DNA from: Ramlibacter sp.
GTDB lineage: Bacteria; Pseudomonadota; Gammaproteobacteria; Burkholderiales; Burkholderiaceae_C
Length of the DNA stretch: 6,226 nt
NCBI GenBank assembly: GCA_021156245.1
Contig: JAJNBO010000170.1
Location: 1 to 6,226, forward strand
Direction of reading: 5' to 3'
The notes below the pieces were generated by a model. The model made no database searches. It was given only the letters and a program-made list of their open reading frames with translations, and was not told the origin of the DNA. The position numbers were made by a program, and so were the translations under genes. Shown piece by piece: positions 1 through 6,174 of the stretch (its first letter is position 1; each line of letters starts with the position of its first letter).

Positions 1-396
1 CTCCTGCATCACCTCGAGCAGCGCGCTCTGCACCTTGGCCGGCGCGCGGTTGATTTCGTCGGCCAGCAGCAGGTTGGCGAACACCGGGCCGAGCGAGGTG
101 GAGAAGTCGCCGGTCTTCTGGTTGTAGATGCGCGTGCCCACCAGGTCCGCCGGCACCAGGTCGGGCGTGAACTGGATGCGCTTGAACTGGCCGCGCATGG
201 TGTTGGCGAGCGTCTTCACCGTCAGCGTCTTGGCCAGGCCGGGCACGCCCTCGACCAGCAGGTGGCCTTGCGCGAGCATGGCGACCATCACGCGTTCGAG
301 GAAACGGTCCTGTCCCACGACGACGCGTTTCACCTCGTAAAGAATCTGTTCCATCATCTGCGCCGTGGCGCTGTCGGTGCGGCTGCTGGTGTCCAT
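1..396 (-). CDS. MoxR-family AAA+ ATPase, N-terminal part (gene runs off the left edge)
   Basis: The 132 visible residues are the start of a MoxR-type AAA+ ATPase, normally 300-350 residues. Walker A is GVPGLAKT at residues 50-57 and Walker B is LLLADEIN at 109-116, followed by the RAPAKVQSALLEVMQE stretch that is highly typical of MoxR proteins. VVGQD near residue 26 is the usual family entry motif. MoxR ATPases act in the cytoplasm as chaperone-like machines that help mature or insert metal cofactors and assemble complexes, often with VWA-domain or DUF58 proteins encoded next door; those would lie beyond position 1. The ATG at 394-396 is chosen because AGGA lies just upstream, although only 3 bases away. 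The next in-frame methionines are residues 14 and 15. It lies 43 bases behind the protease gene on the same strand, so co-transcription is likely. Family assignment is firm; the substrate is unknown. Confidence 0.95.
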   Translation of the reverse strand, partial: MDTSSRTDSATAQMMEQILYEVKRVVVGQDRFLERVMVAMLAQGHLLVEGVPGLAKTLTVKTLANTMRGQFKRIQFTPDLVPADLVGTRIYNQKTGDFSTSLGPVFANLLLADEINRAPAKVQSALLEVMQE

Positions 397-439
397 GAGT
401 CCTGCTGGATGGGAGGAAGGAAAGGGCAGGGACGCGCCG

Positions 440-1432
440 TCAGAACGGCGGCAGCCCGGCGGCGGAAGCGGCGTTCTCGATGGGCACGGCGAAGCCGATG
501 CCCAGGAAGGTGCGCGCGGAGGTCGGGTTGAGGATGGCCGTGACGATGCCCACCACCTCGCCGTCCATGGTGACGAGCGGGCCGCCGGAATTTCCCGGGT
601 TGGCCGCCGCGTCGAACTGGATCAGGTTCTTCATTTCCTGCTTGCCTTCGGGCGAGCGGAACACGCGGCCCAGCCCGGAGATCACGCCGCCGGAGGCGGA
701 GGGGCCGATGCCGAAGGGGAAGCCGACCGCCAGCACCTTGTCGCCGGGGGCCAGGTCGCCCGTCGAGCGCATCGTGGCGGCGATCATGTCGTCGGGGATC
801 TTGGCGGCCTGCAGCACGGCCAGGTCGTTCTCGGCCTGCACGCCGCTGATGGTGGCCGAGCTCTCCAGCCCGTCGTGGAAGATGACCTTGATGCGGTCGG
901 CGCCGCTCACCACGTGCAGGTTGGTGAGGATCACGCCCTTGTCGATGATGACGACGCCGGTGCCGACGCCGTTCTCGATCTCGTCGTTGTCGCCGGTCAC
1001 GTCACCGGTCGCGGGACCCAGCGGCTTCGGCTTGGCGCCGTTCTTGGCCGCGAGCTTGGCCTCGGCTTCCTGCAGGCGGCTCTTCTTGACGTAGCTGACC
1101 ACGCGCACGACGGCCGGCCGGATGTTGTCGTACGCCCGCGCGTATTCCGACGGCATCACCTGCGTTTCCATGGTTTTCATGACCGCGGCGTTGATGTCTT
1201 CCTGCGTCAGCCGGCGTTGCGGCTGCTGCATCAGCACGCTGGCCAGCAGCGCGGCGCCGAGCAGGAGGATCGCGCTCCAGAGGAGCAGGGGATGGGTGGC
1301 GGAGAGCTTCAGCCGGCGCTTCGCGGGCAGCGCGCCTTCAAGGGGAGCGGCCGGTTGCGGCGGCGCCTCCAGGGGAGCGGACACTGCGGGCCGCGCGGGG
1401 CGGCTGGAACTGTAGAGGGCGGGCCTGCGCAT
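440..1432 (-). CDS. Membrane-anchored HtrA/DegS-like serine protease (S1C), no PDZ domain
   Basis: A 330-residue trypsin-like protease of the HtrA family. The catalytic triad is visible as H173 in TNLHVV, D203 in ENDLAVL and S282 in NPGNSGGPLV; the closing GIGFAVP motif is also present. Residues 1-46 form a Pro/Ala-rich cytoplasmic tail ending in a basic KRRLK patch, and residues 47-69 form one hydrophobic helix, so the protease domain should face the periplasm. Between the first strands (about 116-150) is a Lys/Ala-rich then acidic loop, in the place of the HtrA LA loop. The protein stops about 15 residues after GIGFAVP, so the PDZ domain found in DegS, DegP and DegQ is missing. The start at 1432 is preferred over an in-frame ATG at 1534 because AAGGA lies 7 bases upstream and the extra 34 residues look non-coding. 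It probably degrades or cleaves envelope proteins; sensing without PDZ is unexplained. Confidence 0.93.
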   Translation of the reverse strand: MRRPALYSSSRPARPAVSAPLEAPPQPAAPLEGALPAKRRLKLSATHPLLLWSAILLLGAALLASVLMQQPQRRLTQEDINAAVMKTMETQVMPSEYARAYDNIRPAVVRVVSYVKKSRLQEAEAKLAAKNGAKPKPLGPATGDVTGDNDEIENGVGTGVVIIDKGVILTNLHVVSGADRIKVIFHDGLESSATISGVQAENDLAVLQAAKIPDDMIAATMRSTGDLAPGDKVLAVGFPFGIGPSASGGVISGLGRVFRSPEGKQEMKNLIQFDAAANPGNSGGPLVTMDGEVVGIVTAILNPTSARTFLGIGFAVPIENAASAAGLPPF

Positions 1433-1554
1433 TCCGTGATCCTTGGGCTGTTCCTGGAAAACACGCGGGGCCACGCCGTTTGCAGCCCTGGCGAAGAAAC
1501 ACGGTATCACGGTTTTCCGGCCGGTGCACGGCATGCGGCATCATGGGCACCGGG
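1433..1554. promoter_or_regulatory. Divergent promoter region between the protease and tatD-like genes
   Basis: This 122-base gap separates two genes that point away from each other, so it must hold promoters for both or be read into from outside. For the rightward gene a weak pair TTGCAG (1480-1485) and TATCAC (1505-1510) is visible with a 19-base spacer. For the leftward gene an extended -10-like TGATACCGT lies across about 1500-1508 on the minus strand, without a good -35. Neither is close to consensus, so the promoter positions are guesses; only the divergent arrangement is certain. Confidence 0.35.
1440..1444 (-). promoter_or_regulatory. Ribosome binding site deciding the protease start
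   Basis: On the minus strand this reads AAGGA, 7 bases before the ATG at 1432. It supports the shorter 330-residue form of the protease over the upstream ATG at 1534. Confidence 0.75.
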
Positions 1555-2379
1555 ATGTGGATTGATACGCACTGCCACCTGGACGCAGCCGAATTCGGTG
1601 CCGACACGGCCCGGGTGCGCGCCCGTGCCGCGCAGGCCGGGGTGGCGCATTGCGTGCTGCCGGCCGTGGCCGTTACCAACTTCGGCACGGTCCGCGAACT
1701 GGCGCACCAGCACGGTGACAGCTACGCCCTGGGCATCCATCCCCTGTGCACGCCGGCGGCCGCGGACGCGGACCTCGCATGGCTCGACAACGCGCTCTCG
1801 GCGCACCGGGACGATCCGCGGCTGGTCGCCGTGGGCGAGATCGGGCTGGACTACTTCGTGCCGGGGCTCGATGCCGCGCGGCAGGAGCACTTCTACCGCG
1901 AGCAGCTGGCCCTGGCGCAGCGCCACGGGCTGCCGGTGCTGCTGCACGTGCGACGGTCGGCCGACCAGCTGCTCAAGCACCTGCGCCGCATCCCGGTCAC
2001 CGGCATCGCGCACGCGTTCAACGGCAGCGACCAACAGGCGGCCGCGTTCGTGGATCTCGGCTTCAAGCTGGGCTTTGGCGGGACGGTGACGTACGAGCGC
2101 TCGTTGCAGATTCGCCGGCTGGCCCGCCAGCTGCCGCTGGACGCGCTGGTGCTGGAAACGGACGCGCCGGACATTCCGCCGCACTGGCTTTACAAGACCG
2201 CCGAGGAGCGCGCGGCCGGCGCGCCCCAGGGCCGCAACGAGCCGGCGGAGCTGCCGGCGATCGGGGCCGAGCTGGCGGCGCTGCGGGGGATGGCCCCGCA
2301 GGAGCTGGCCCTCGCGACGACCGCGAACGCCTGCGCGGCGCTGCCGCGCTTGCGCGCCCTGCTGCCCGACGCGCGTTGA
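1555..2379 (+). CDS. TatD-family metal-dependent hydrolase (putative 3'-5' DNA exonuclease/deoxyribonuclease)
   Basis: A 274-residue amidohydrolase-fold enzyme close to the usual TatD/YcfH length of about 260. The metal-binding residues are visible in order: THCHLD with H6 and H8, GEIGLDYF with E95, LLHVR with H131, IAHAF with H153 and LETDAPDIPP with D203. GIHP at about 61-64 and the RNEP motif near residue 227 are also typical. Proteins of this family bind two divalent metals and act in the cytoplasm as 3'-5' DNases in DNA repair or DNA turnover; the YcfH and YjjV branches are poorly defined and could act on other substrates such as D-aminoacyl-tRNA. The ATG at 1555 (MWIDTHCHLD) is chosen because the family begins right before the HxH motif; an ATG at 1543 would add four residues. 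Neither has a clear ribosome binding site. It converges with the next gene, only 6 bases away. Confidence 0.92.
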   Translation: MWIDTHCHLDAAEFGADTARVRARAAQAGVAHCVLPAVAVTNFGTVRELAHQHGDSYALGIHPLCTPAAADADLAWLDNALSAHRDDPRLVAVGEIGLDYFVPGLDAARQEHFYREQLALAQRHGLPVLLHVRRSADQLLKHLRRIPVTGIAHAFNGSDQQAAAFVDLGFKLGFGGTVTYERSLQIRRLARQLPLDALVLETDAPDIPPHWLYKTAEERAAGAPQGRNEPAELPAIGAELAALRGMAPQELALATTANACAALPRLRALLPDAR

Positions 2380-2385
2380 GCCTGG

Positions 2386-3321
2386 TTATTCGGTGGCAGC
2401 CGGCCGCAACGCCTGGCCCATCTCGGACAGGTGCGCCGCGAGCTCGCGGTCGAAGGCGCGCAGCCGCATCATGTCCGCGCCCGCTTCGTTCAGGACCACC
2501 TGGAGCTCGTGGCGCGCCTCGACCACGGCCATCAGGACGGCCGGTTGCGGCGCCTCGGCGCCAGCCTGCAGCAACGGCCGCAGCACCTCGTGCAGCCGGC
2601 GGCTGCGCGGCCGCACGCGCCGCTGCAGCCCGTCGCACAGCGCGGAGCGCAGTGCGTAGAACTGTTCAGCCAGCTCCAGGGCACTGCGCGCATGTCCGCA
2701 CAATCGGTCGACCTGGTGCAGCCGCTCCTGCAGCATGCCGCCGCGCCGCGCCAGCTCGCGCAGCGCCATCTGGATCACTTCGGCGGAGGTGGAGGAGCGG
2801 CGCTCGATCACGTCCTGTTCCATGTCGTGGAGCCACCGCCGTCCCTGCTGGAGGCGCTCATGCAGCGCGGCCGATTCGAGCTTCAGGCCCATGCAGACTG
2901 CACGCGCGATGGACGACACCGGCTGGTGGCGCTGCAGGAAACCGCCGCCCACGATCGTGAGGTGGTGCGTCGCTTCGGCGAGCTGGCCCACCTGCTGCAG
3001 GAATTCCTCCGCAGCTGCCCCACCGGCGCGGGCGGAGAGGACGTCCAGCGTGCTGGCGCAGTCGTGCACCATCTTCAGGCAGTGCTGCAGCTCCGCCAGC
3101 TCGTTGCCGGCATGCACTTCCTGCAGGCGCACGCGCAGCGCTTCCAGGTGCGGCAGGCGCTCGGCCTGGATTCCGCCCAGCAGCTCGTTCAGGGCGGAAG
3201 CCAGCGAGGCGGCGGAGCTCCTGGGAGCCAGCGGCGCGCTGGCGGCGGGCGTGGAAGACCAGGTGGCGAAAGGCGGCGGTTGAAGGGAGGAGCGGGCGGA
3301 GTCCTGCAGGTAATCCGTCAT
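2386..3321 (-). CDS. Unrecognised soluble, all-helical protein of 311 residues
   Basis: I do not recognise this protein. Residues 1-40 are rich in Ser, Pro and Ala and probably disordered. From about 41 to 311 it is almost entirely amphipathic helix with many Leu, Glu, Gln and Arg residues and few helix breakers, apart from a GGG at 125-127 and a Pro near 134. Long coiled-coil-like segments run at about 140-235 and 262-305. There is no signal peptide, membrane helix or enzyme motif. Five cysteines (81, 88, 143, 208, 229) do not form a metal motif. Helical scaffold, methyl-accepting-like or TelA-like folds are possible but none can be shown. The reading frame is preferred over the opposite strand because the translation is a coherent heptad-like helical protein. 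The ATG at 3319-3321 has only a weak, distant GAGAAG upstream. It is divergent from the spermidine-synthase-like gene and ends 6 bases from the tatD-like stop. Confidence 0.8.
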   Translation of the reverse strand: MTDYLQDSARSSLQPPPFATWSSTPAASAPLAPRSSAASLASALNELLGGIQAERLPHLEALRVRLQEVHAGNELAELQHCLKMVHDCASTLDVLSARAGGAAAEEFLQQVGQLAEATHHLTIVGGGFLQRHQPVSSIARAVCMGLKLESAALHERLQQGRRWLHDMEQDVIERRSSTSAEVIQMALRELARRGGMLQERLHQVDRLCGHARSALELAEQFYALRSALCDGLQRRVRPRSRRLHEVLRPLLQAGAEAPQPAVLMAVVEARHELQVVLNEAGADMMRLRAFDRELAAHLSEMGQALRPAATE

Positions 3322-3391
3322 GAACTGCGTTCTTCTCGTTGTTGTCGGGTTGAATACATTTTGTAACGGATGAGCTCCAGGAGCGCGAGCA

Positions 3392-3404
3392 TTCCGTCAC
3401 GGAA
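3392..3404. repeat. Exact 13-base palindrome, operator-like
   Basis: TTCCGT-C-ACGGAA has two perfect 6-base arms around one central base. The one-base centre cannot form a hairpin loop, so if functional it would be a protein-binding dyad. It lies between two divergent starts, 46 bases before the GTG start of the rightward gene, and another ACGGA copy is at 3366-3370. That it is an operator is inference. Confidence 0.4.
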
Positions 3405-3436
3405 AGGGTCGCCATGGGTCGGTTGTGGCGCACACG

Positions 3437-3442
3437 CATAAT
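3437..3442 (+). promoter_or_regulatory. -10-like hexamer CATAAT next to the GTG start
   Basis: CATAAT matches five of six bases of the sigma-70 -10 consensus and ends 8 bases before the GTG at 3451. Transcription would begin at or beside the start codon. No convincing -35 is seen about 17 bases upstream, so the call is tentative. Confidence 0.35.
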
Positions 3443-3450
3443 CCGCCGCC

Positions 3451-4200
3451 GTGAAGTCCGTCGCCCCCAAGCTCCCCGAAGTGAATTTCTCCGACCACGG
3501 GGATGTCCGTTACCTGCACCTCGGGACGGAGTGGATCCAGGGTTCGATGCTGCTGGACTTCCCCTACGAGATCGAACTCGAATACGTGCAGCGCATGATG
3601 GCGTGGCTGCTGTTCGTGGAGCCGCAGACGGTGGCCAGGCGCCATGCCATGCAGCTCGGGCTGGGTGCGGCGTCGCTGACGAAGTTCTGCCACAAGAAGT
3701 TGCGCATGACCACCACCGCCATCGAGCTGAATCCCCAGGTGGTGGCCGCCTGCCGCCTCTGGTTCAAGCTGCCGAAGGACGATGCGCGCCTGTCCGTGGT
3801 GCTGGGTGACGCGGCGCAGGTGGTGGCGCACGGGCACTGGCGCGGCCGCATCGACGCTTTGCAGGTCGACCTGTACGACCACGAAGCCGCCGCGCCGGTC
3901 CTGGACAGCGAGGATTTCTATCGCGATTGCCGGCAGCTCCTGACGGAGGACGGCAGCATGGCCGTCAACCTGTTCGGCCGCTCTTCCAGCTATGAGCGCA
4001 GCCTGAAGCGGATCCGCTCCGCCTTCGGCGCCGAGGCCGTGTGGGCCTTCAAGCCCACGCGCGAAGGCAACACCGTGGTGCTGGCGCTGCGCGAGCCGGT
4101 GCAGCCCACCCGCGCCAAGCTGTCCGAGCGCGCGGAGGAGATCGAGAAGCGCTGGGGCCTGCCCGCGAAGAAGTGGCTAAGGGTGTTCAAGCCGGCGTGA
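3451..4200 (+). CDS. Spermidine-synthase-like (SpeE-fold) Rossmann protein
   Basis: A 249-residue protein of the spermidine/spermine synthase superfamily, which has a methyltransferase-type Rossmann fold. Visible landmarks are the nucleotide-binding loop LGLGAAS at 69-75, the acidic residue E92 in TAIELNP, the D120 motif in VVLGDAAQ and DALQVDLYD at 135-143, with D140 and D143 in the region of the catalytic aspartates of true synthases. SpeE makes spermidine from putrescine and decarboxylated S-adenosylmethionine. This protein is shorter than SpeE (about 280-310), has a reduced N-terminal part and no speD neighbour, so the exact substrate is uncertain. Near-identical architecture is, to my recollection, common in Burkholderiales as a predicted spermidine synthase. 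GTG at 3451 is the start because an in-frame TAA lies at 3439-3441 and the conserved LPEVNFSD stretch begins at residue 8. There is no visible Shine-Dalgarno sequence. Confidence 0.85.
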   Translation: MKSVAPKLPEVNFSDHGDVRYLHLGTEWIQGSMLLDFPYEIELEYVQRMMAWLLFVEPQTVARRHAMQLGLGAASLTKFCHKKLRMTTTAIELNPQVVAACRLWFKLPKDDARLSVVLGDAAQVVAHGHWRGRIDALQVDLYDHEAAAPVLDSEDFYRDCRQLLTEDGSMAVNLFGRSSSYERSLKRIRSAFGAEAVWAFKPTREGNTVVLALREPVQPTRAKLSERAEEIEKRWGLPAKKWLRVFKPA

Positions 4201-4249
4201 TTGTCGGCGTGCGCGCGACATTCGCCTTCGCGCTACAGCCGGGCATCGT

Positions 4250-4255
4250 TACCAT
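4250..4255 (+). promoter_or_regulatory. -10-like hexamer TACCAT next to the ATPase start
   Basis: TACCAT keeps the first, second, fifth and sixth bases of the -10 consensus and ends 6 bases before the ATG at 4262, so a transcript could begin at the start codon. A poor -35 candidate TTCGCG lies at 4228-4233. The gene has no Shine-Dalgarno sequence in the 61-base gap. Weak evidence. Confidence 0.25.
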
Positions 4256-4261
4256 GTACGC

Positions 4262-6049
4262 ATGAGCGCCCAGCCCAAGCCCAAGATCTCGGCCCGGACC
4301 CTTCCGCGGGGGCCGCTGCACTGGCAGATGCTGGTGGAGTGGCTGTCCGAGGACGGCGTGATCTCGGCCGAGGAGGCGCGGCGCACCATCGCCCGCTGCT
4401 CGCAGGCGGAAAGCATGCAGCACCCGCTGGTGCGGCTGGCCGCGGTGTCCATGACGCGCGCGTCCGACGGCAAGCCGCTCGACATCGAGTCGCTCGGCCA
4501 GTACCTGGCGCAGCGCGCCGGCATGGACTACCTGCGCATCGACCCGCTCAAGGTGGACGTCGCCAAGGTGGCCGACACCATGAGCGCCGGCTACGCCGAG
4601 CGCCACAAGGTGCTGCCGGTGCAGGTGACGCCCAACGAGGTGGTGGTGGCCACCGCCGAACCCTTCATCACCGACTGGATCGACGAGGTCGAGCGCCAGT
4701 CCCGCCGCAGCGTGCGCCGCGTGGTGGCCAACCCGCAGGAGATCCACCGCTACACGGCGGAATTCTTCGCCCTCGCCAAGTCGGTGCGCCAGGCGCAGAA
4801 GAGCGGCGGCAACACCGGCGCCAGCTTCGAACAGCTGGTGGAGCTGGGCAAGAGCAACAAGCAGCTCGACGCCAACGACCAGGGCGTGGTGCAGGTGGTG
4901 GACTGGCTTTGGCAATACGCCTTCGACCAGCGCGCCAGCGACATCCACCTGGAGCCACGCCGCGAGCAGGGCGTCATCCGCTTCCGCATCGACGGCGTGC
5001 TGCACCCCGTGTACCAGATGCCCATCACCGTCATCAATGCGATGACGGCGCGCATCAAGCTGCTGGGACGCATGGACGTGGTGGAGCGCCGGCGCCCGCA
5101 GGACGGCCGCATCAAGACGCGCAACCCGCGCGGCGACGAAGTGGAAATGCGCCTGTCGACGCTGCCCACGGCCTTCGGCGAGAAGCTGGTGATGCGGATC
5201 TTCGACCCCGACAACGCGGTGAAGGACCTGGACGCCCTCGGCTTCTCCGCGCACGACGCGCAGCGCTGGGAGCAGCTGGTCAAGCGCCCGCACGGCATCG
5301 TGCTGGTCACGGGCCCCACGGGCGCCGGCAAGACCACGACCCTCTATTCCACGCTCAAGCGCCTGGCCACCGAGGAGGTGAACGTCAGCACCGTGGAGGA
5401 CCCGATCGAAATGATCGAGCCCGCCTTCAACCAGACGCAGGTGCAGGTGCAGCTGGAGTTCGGCTTCCCCGAGGGCCTGCGCGCCCTGATGCGGCAGGAC
5501 CCGGACATCATCATGGTGGGCGAAATCCGGGACCTGCAGACCGCCGACATGGCGGTGCAGGCGGCGCTGACCGGCCACCTGGTGTTCTCGACGCTGCACA
5601 CCAACGACGCGCCGTCCGCCATCGCCCGCCTGATGGAGCTGGGCATCCCGCCCTACCTCATCAACGCCACCATGATCGGCGTCCTCGCGCAGCGCCTGGT
5701 GCGCACGCTGTGCAAGGAATGCAAGGAGCCGGACGACGTGACGCCGCGCTCCGCGCTGGACGAGATCATCAAGCCCTGGAAGATCAGCGGCAACTGGCAG
5801 CCCTACAAGCCGGTGGGCTGCGTGGACTGCCGGATGACGGGGTTCCGCGGCCGCATGGGCCTGTACGAGCTGCTCACCGTGTCCGAAGGCTTCAAGGACA
5901 AGGTGACGAAGGAGCCCGGCATCCTGCCGCTCAAGCGCCAGGCCATCGCCGATGGCATGCGGCCCCTGCGGCTGGCCGGCGCCCTGCGCGTGGCCGAAGG
6001 CCTGACCACGGTGGAAGAGGTGCTCAGCGCCACGCCGCCGCTGGAGTGA
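4262..6049 (+). CDS. GspE/PilB-family secretion or type IV pilus assembly ATPase
   Basis: A complete 595-residue ATPase of the type II secretion/type IV pilus extension family. Residues 20-45 resemble an MshEN-like helical motif, and about 79-165 is the GspE/PilB N-terminal domain. ASDIHLEP at 225-232 opens the N2 domain. In the motor domain are Walker A GPTGAGKTT (351-359), the Asp box with E379 in STVEDPIE, Walker B with DPDIIMVGEIRD (413-424) and the His box GHLVFSTLHTNDA (438-450). Paired cysteines C484/C487 and C520/C523 form the zinc-binding CM domain of assembly-type ATPases, which retraction ATPases such as PilT lack. It would hydrolyse ATP at the inner membrane to drive pilus or pseudopilus assembly. 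No gspF/pilC, pilD or pilin gene is adjacent, so it looks like an orphan. Length is nearer PilB (about 570) than GspE (about 500); I cannot decide between them. It has no visible ribosome binding site. Confidence 0.95.
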   Translation: MSAQPKPKISARTLPRGPLHWQMLVEWLSEDGVISAEEARRTIARCSQAESMQHPLVRLAAVSMTRASDGKPLDIESLGQYLAQRAGMDYLRIDPLKVDVAKVADTMSAGYAERHKVLPVQVTPNEVVVATAEPFITDWIDEVERQSRRSVRRVVANPQEIHRYTAEFFALAKSVRQAQKSGGNTGASFEQLVELGKSNKQLDANDQGVVQVVDWLWQYAFDQRASDIHLEPRREQGVIRFRIDGVLHPVYQMPITVINAMTARIKLLGRMDVVERRRPQDGRIKTRNPRGDEVEMRLSTLPTAFGEKLVMRIFDPDNAVKDLDALGFSAHDAQRWEQLVKRPHGIVLVTGPTGAGKTTTLYSTLKRLATEEVNVSTVEDPIEMIEPAFNQTQVQVQLEFGFPEGLRALMRQDPDIIMVGEIRDLQTADMAVQAALTGHLVFSTLHTNDAPSAIARLMELGIPPYLINATMIGVLAQRLVRTLCKECKEPDDVTPRSALDEIIKPWKISGNWQPYKPVGCVDCRMTGFRGRMGLYELLTVSEGFKDKVTKEPGILPLKRQAIADGMRPLRLAGALRVAEGLTTVEEVLSATPPLE

Positions 6050-6067
6050 CCGAGGCGCGCTCCGTCC

Positions 6068-6082
6068 GGGGAACGTGTCCCC
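6068..6082. terminator. Small hairpin after the ATPase gene, weak terminator candidate
   Basis: GGGGA-ACGTG-TCCCC forms a 5-base-pair stem with a 5-base loop, 19 bases after the ATPase stop codon. It is not followed by a T run, so it is a poor intrinsic terminator and may only stabilise the end of the message. Confidence 0.2.
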
Positions 6083-6113
6083 AACACAACAGGAACGTAA
6101 CCGCCTGTAGGTG

Positions 6114-6129
6114 ATACCCACATGGGTAT
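6114..6129. promoter_or_regulatory. Exact 7-2-7 palindrome, probable operator upstream of the last gene
   Basis: ATACCCA-CA-TGGGTAT is a perfect inverted repeat with 7-base arms and a 2-base centre. It lies 58 bases before the ATG at 6188 and 7 bases before a possible -35 box, a position that fits an activator or repressor site. It resembles sites of dimeric LuxR/NarL-type regulators in general form, but the spacing does not match the NarL 7-2-7 consensus, so the regulator is not identified. Confidence 0.5.
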
Positions 6130-6136
6130 GGACGGG

Positions 6137-6165
6137 TTGTTCCCCCACAATCCGCCGGTTCTATT
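6137..6165 (+). promoter_or_regulatory. Possible sigma-70 promoter for the last gene
   Basis: TTGTTC (6137-6142) and TCTATT (6160-6165) sit 17 bases apart and match three and four of six consensus bases. Transcription would begin near 6172, just before the ribosome binding site. A weak promoter beside a palindrome fits an activator-dependent gene. Confidence 0.35.
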
Positions 6166-6174
6166 CCCTGTTCC

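Larger units (their letters stand above)
3322..3450. promoter_or_regulatory. Divergent intergenic region with an AT-rich patch and palindromes
   Basis: This 129-base gap lies between the start codons of the unknown helical protein (leftward) and the spermidine-synthase-like protein (rightward). An AT-rich patch around 3351-3366, with the short dyad TACA-TTT-TGTA at 3355-3365, stands out from the GC-rich surroundings and is the likeliest promoter zone for the leftward gene; TACAAA on the minus strand (3365-3360) could be its -10. Two exact dyads follow: GCTCC-A-GGAGC at 3374-3384 and TTCCGT-C-ACGGAA at 3392-3404. Confidence 0.5.

Noticed and set aside
1434..1518. Inverted pairs CCGTGAT/ATCACGG (1434-1440 and 1506-1512) and GGAAAAC/GTTTTCC (1456-1462 and 1512-1518)
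   Set aside because: The pairs are far apart and cross each other rather than nest, so they do not form a stable structure. Probably chance.
1433..1534. N-terminal extension of the protease from an ATG at 1534
   Set aside because: The additional 34 residues look random, and the ATG at 1432 has an AAGGA ribosome binding site at the right distance.
365..2089. 574-codon open frame on the plus strand running antisense to the protease and into the tatD-like gene
   Set aside because: It overlaps two genes with clear catalytic motifs and its translation is unstructured His/Gly/Ala-rich sequence. A shadow of GC-rich coding DNA.
2431..3366. 311-codon plus-strand frame opposite the unknown helical gene
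   Set aside because: It mirrors the minus-strand gene and is rich in Gln, His, Arg and Ala without structure. The minus-strand translation is a coherent amphipathic helical protein, so that strand was kept.
1429..3397. Shared 9-base word GCATTCCGT at 1429-1437 and 3389-3397
   Set aside because: The first copy overlaps the protease start codon and lacks the second palindrome arm present at 3399-3404, so a shared operator is not supported.
4187..6148. Long open frame on the minus strand (653 codons) and another on the plus strand (4201-6114) across the ATPase gene
   Set aside because: Both are shadows of the real gene caused by high GC, which removes stop codons; their translations are low-complexity and rich in His, Arg and Ala, while the third frame gives a full GspE/PilB ATPase.
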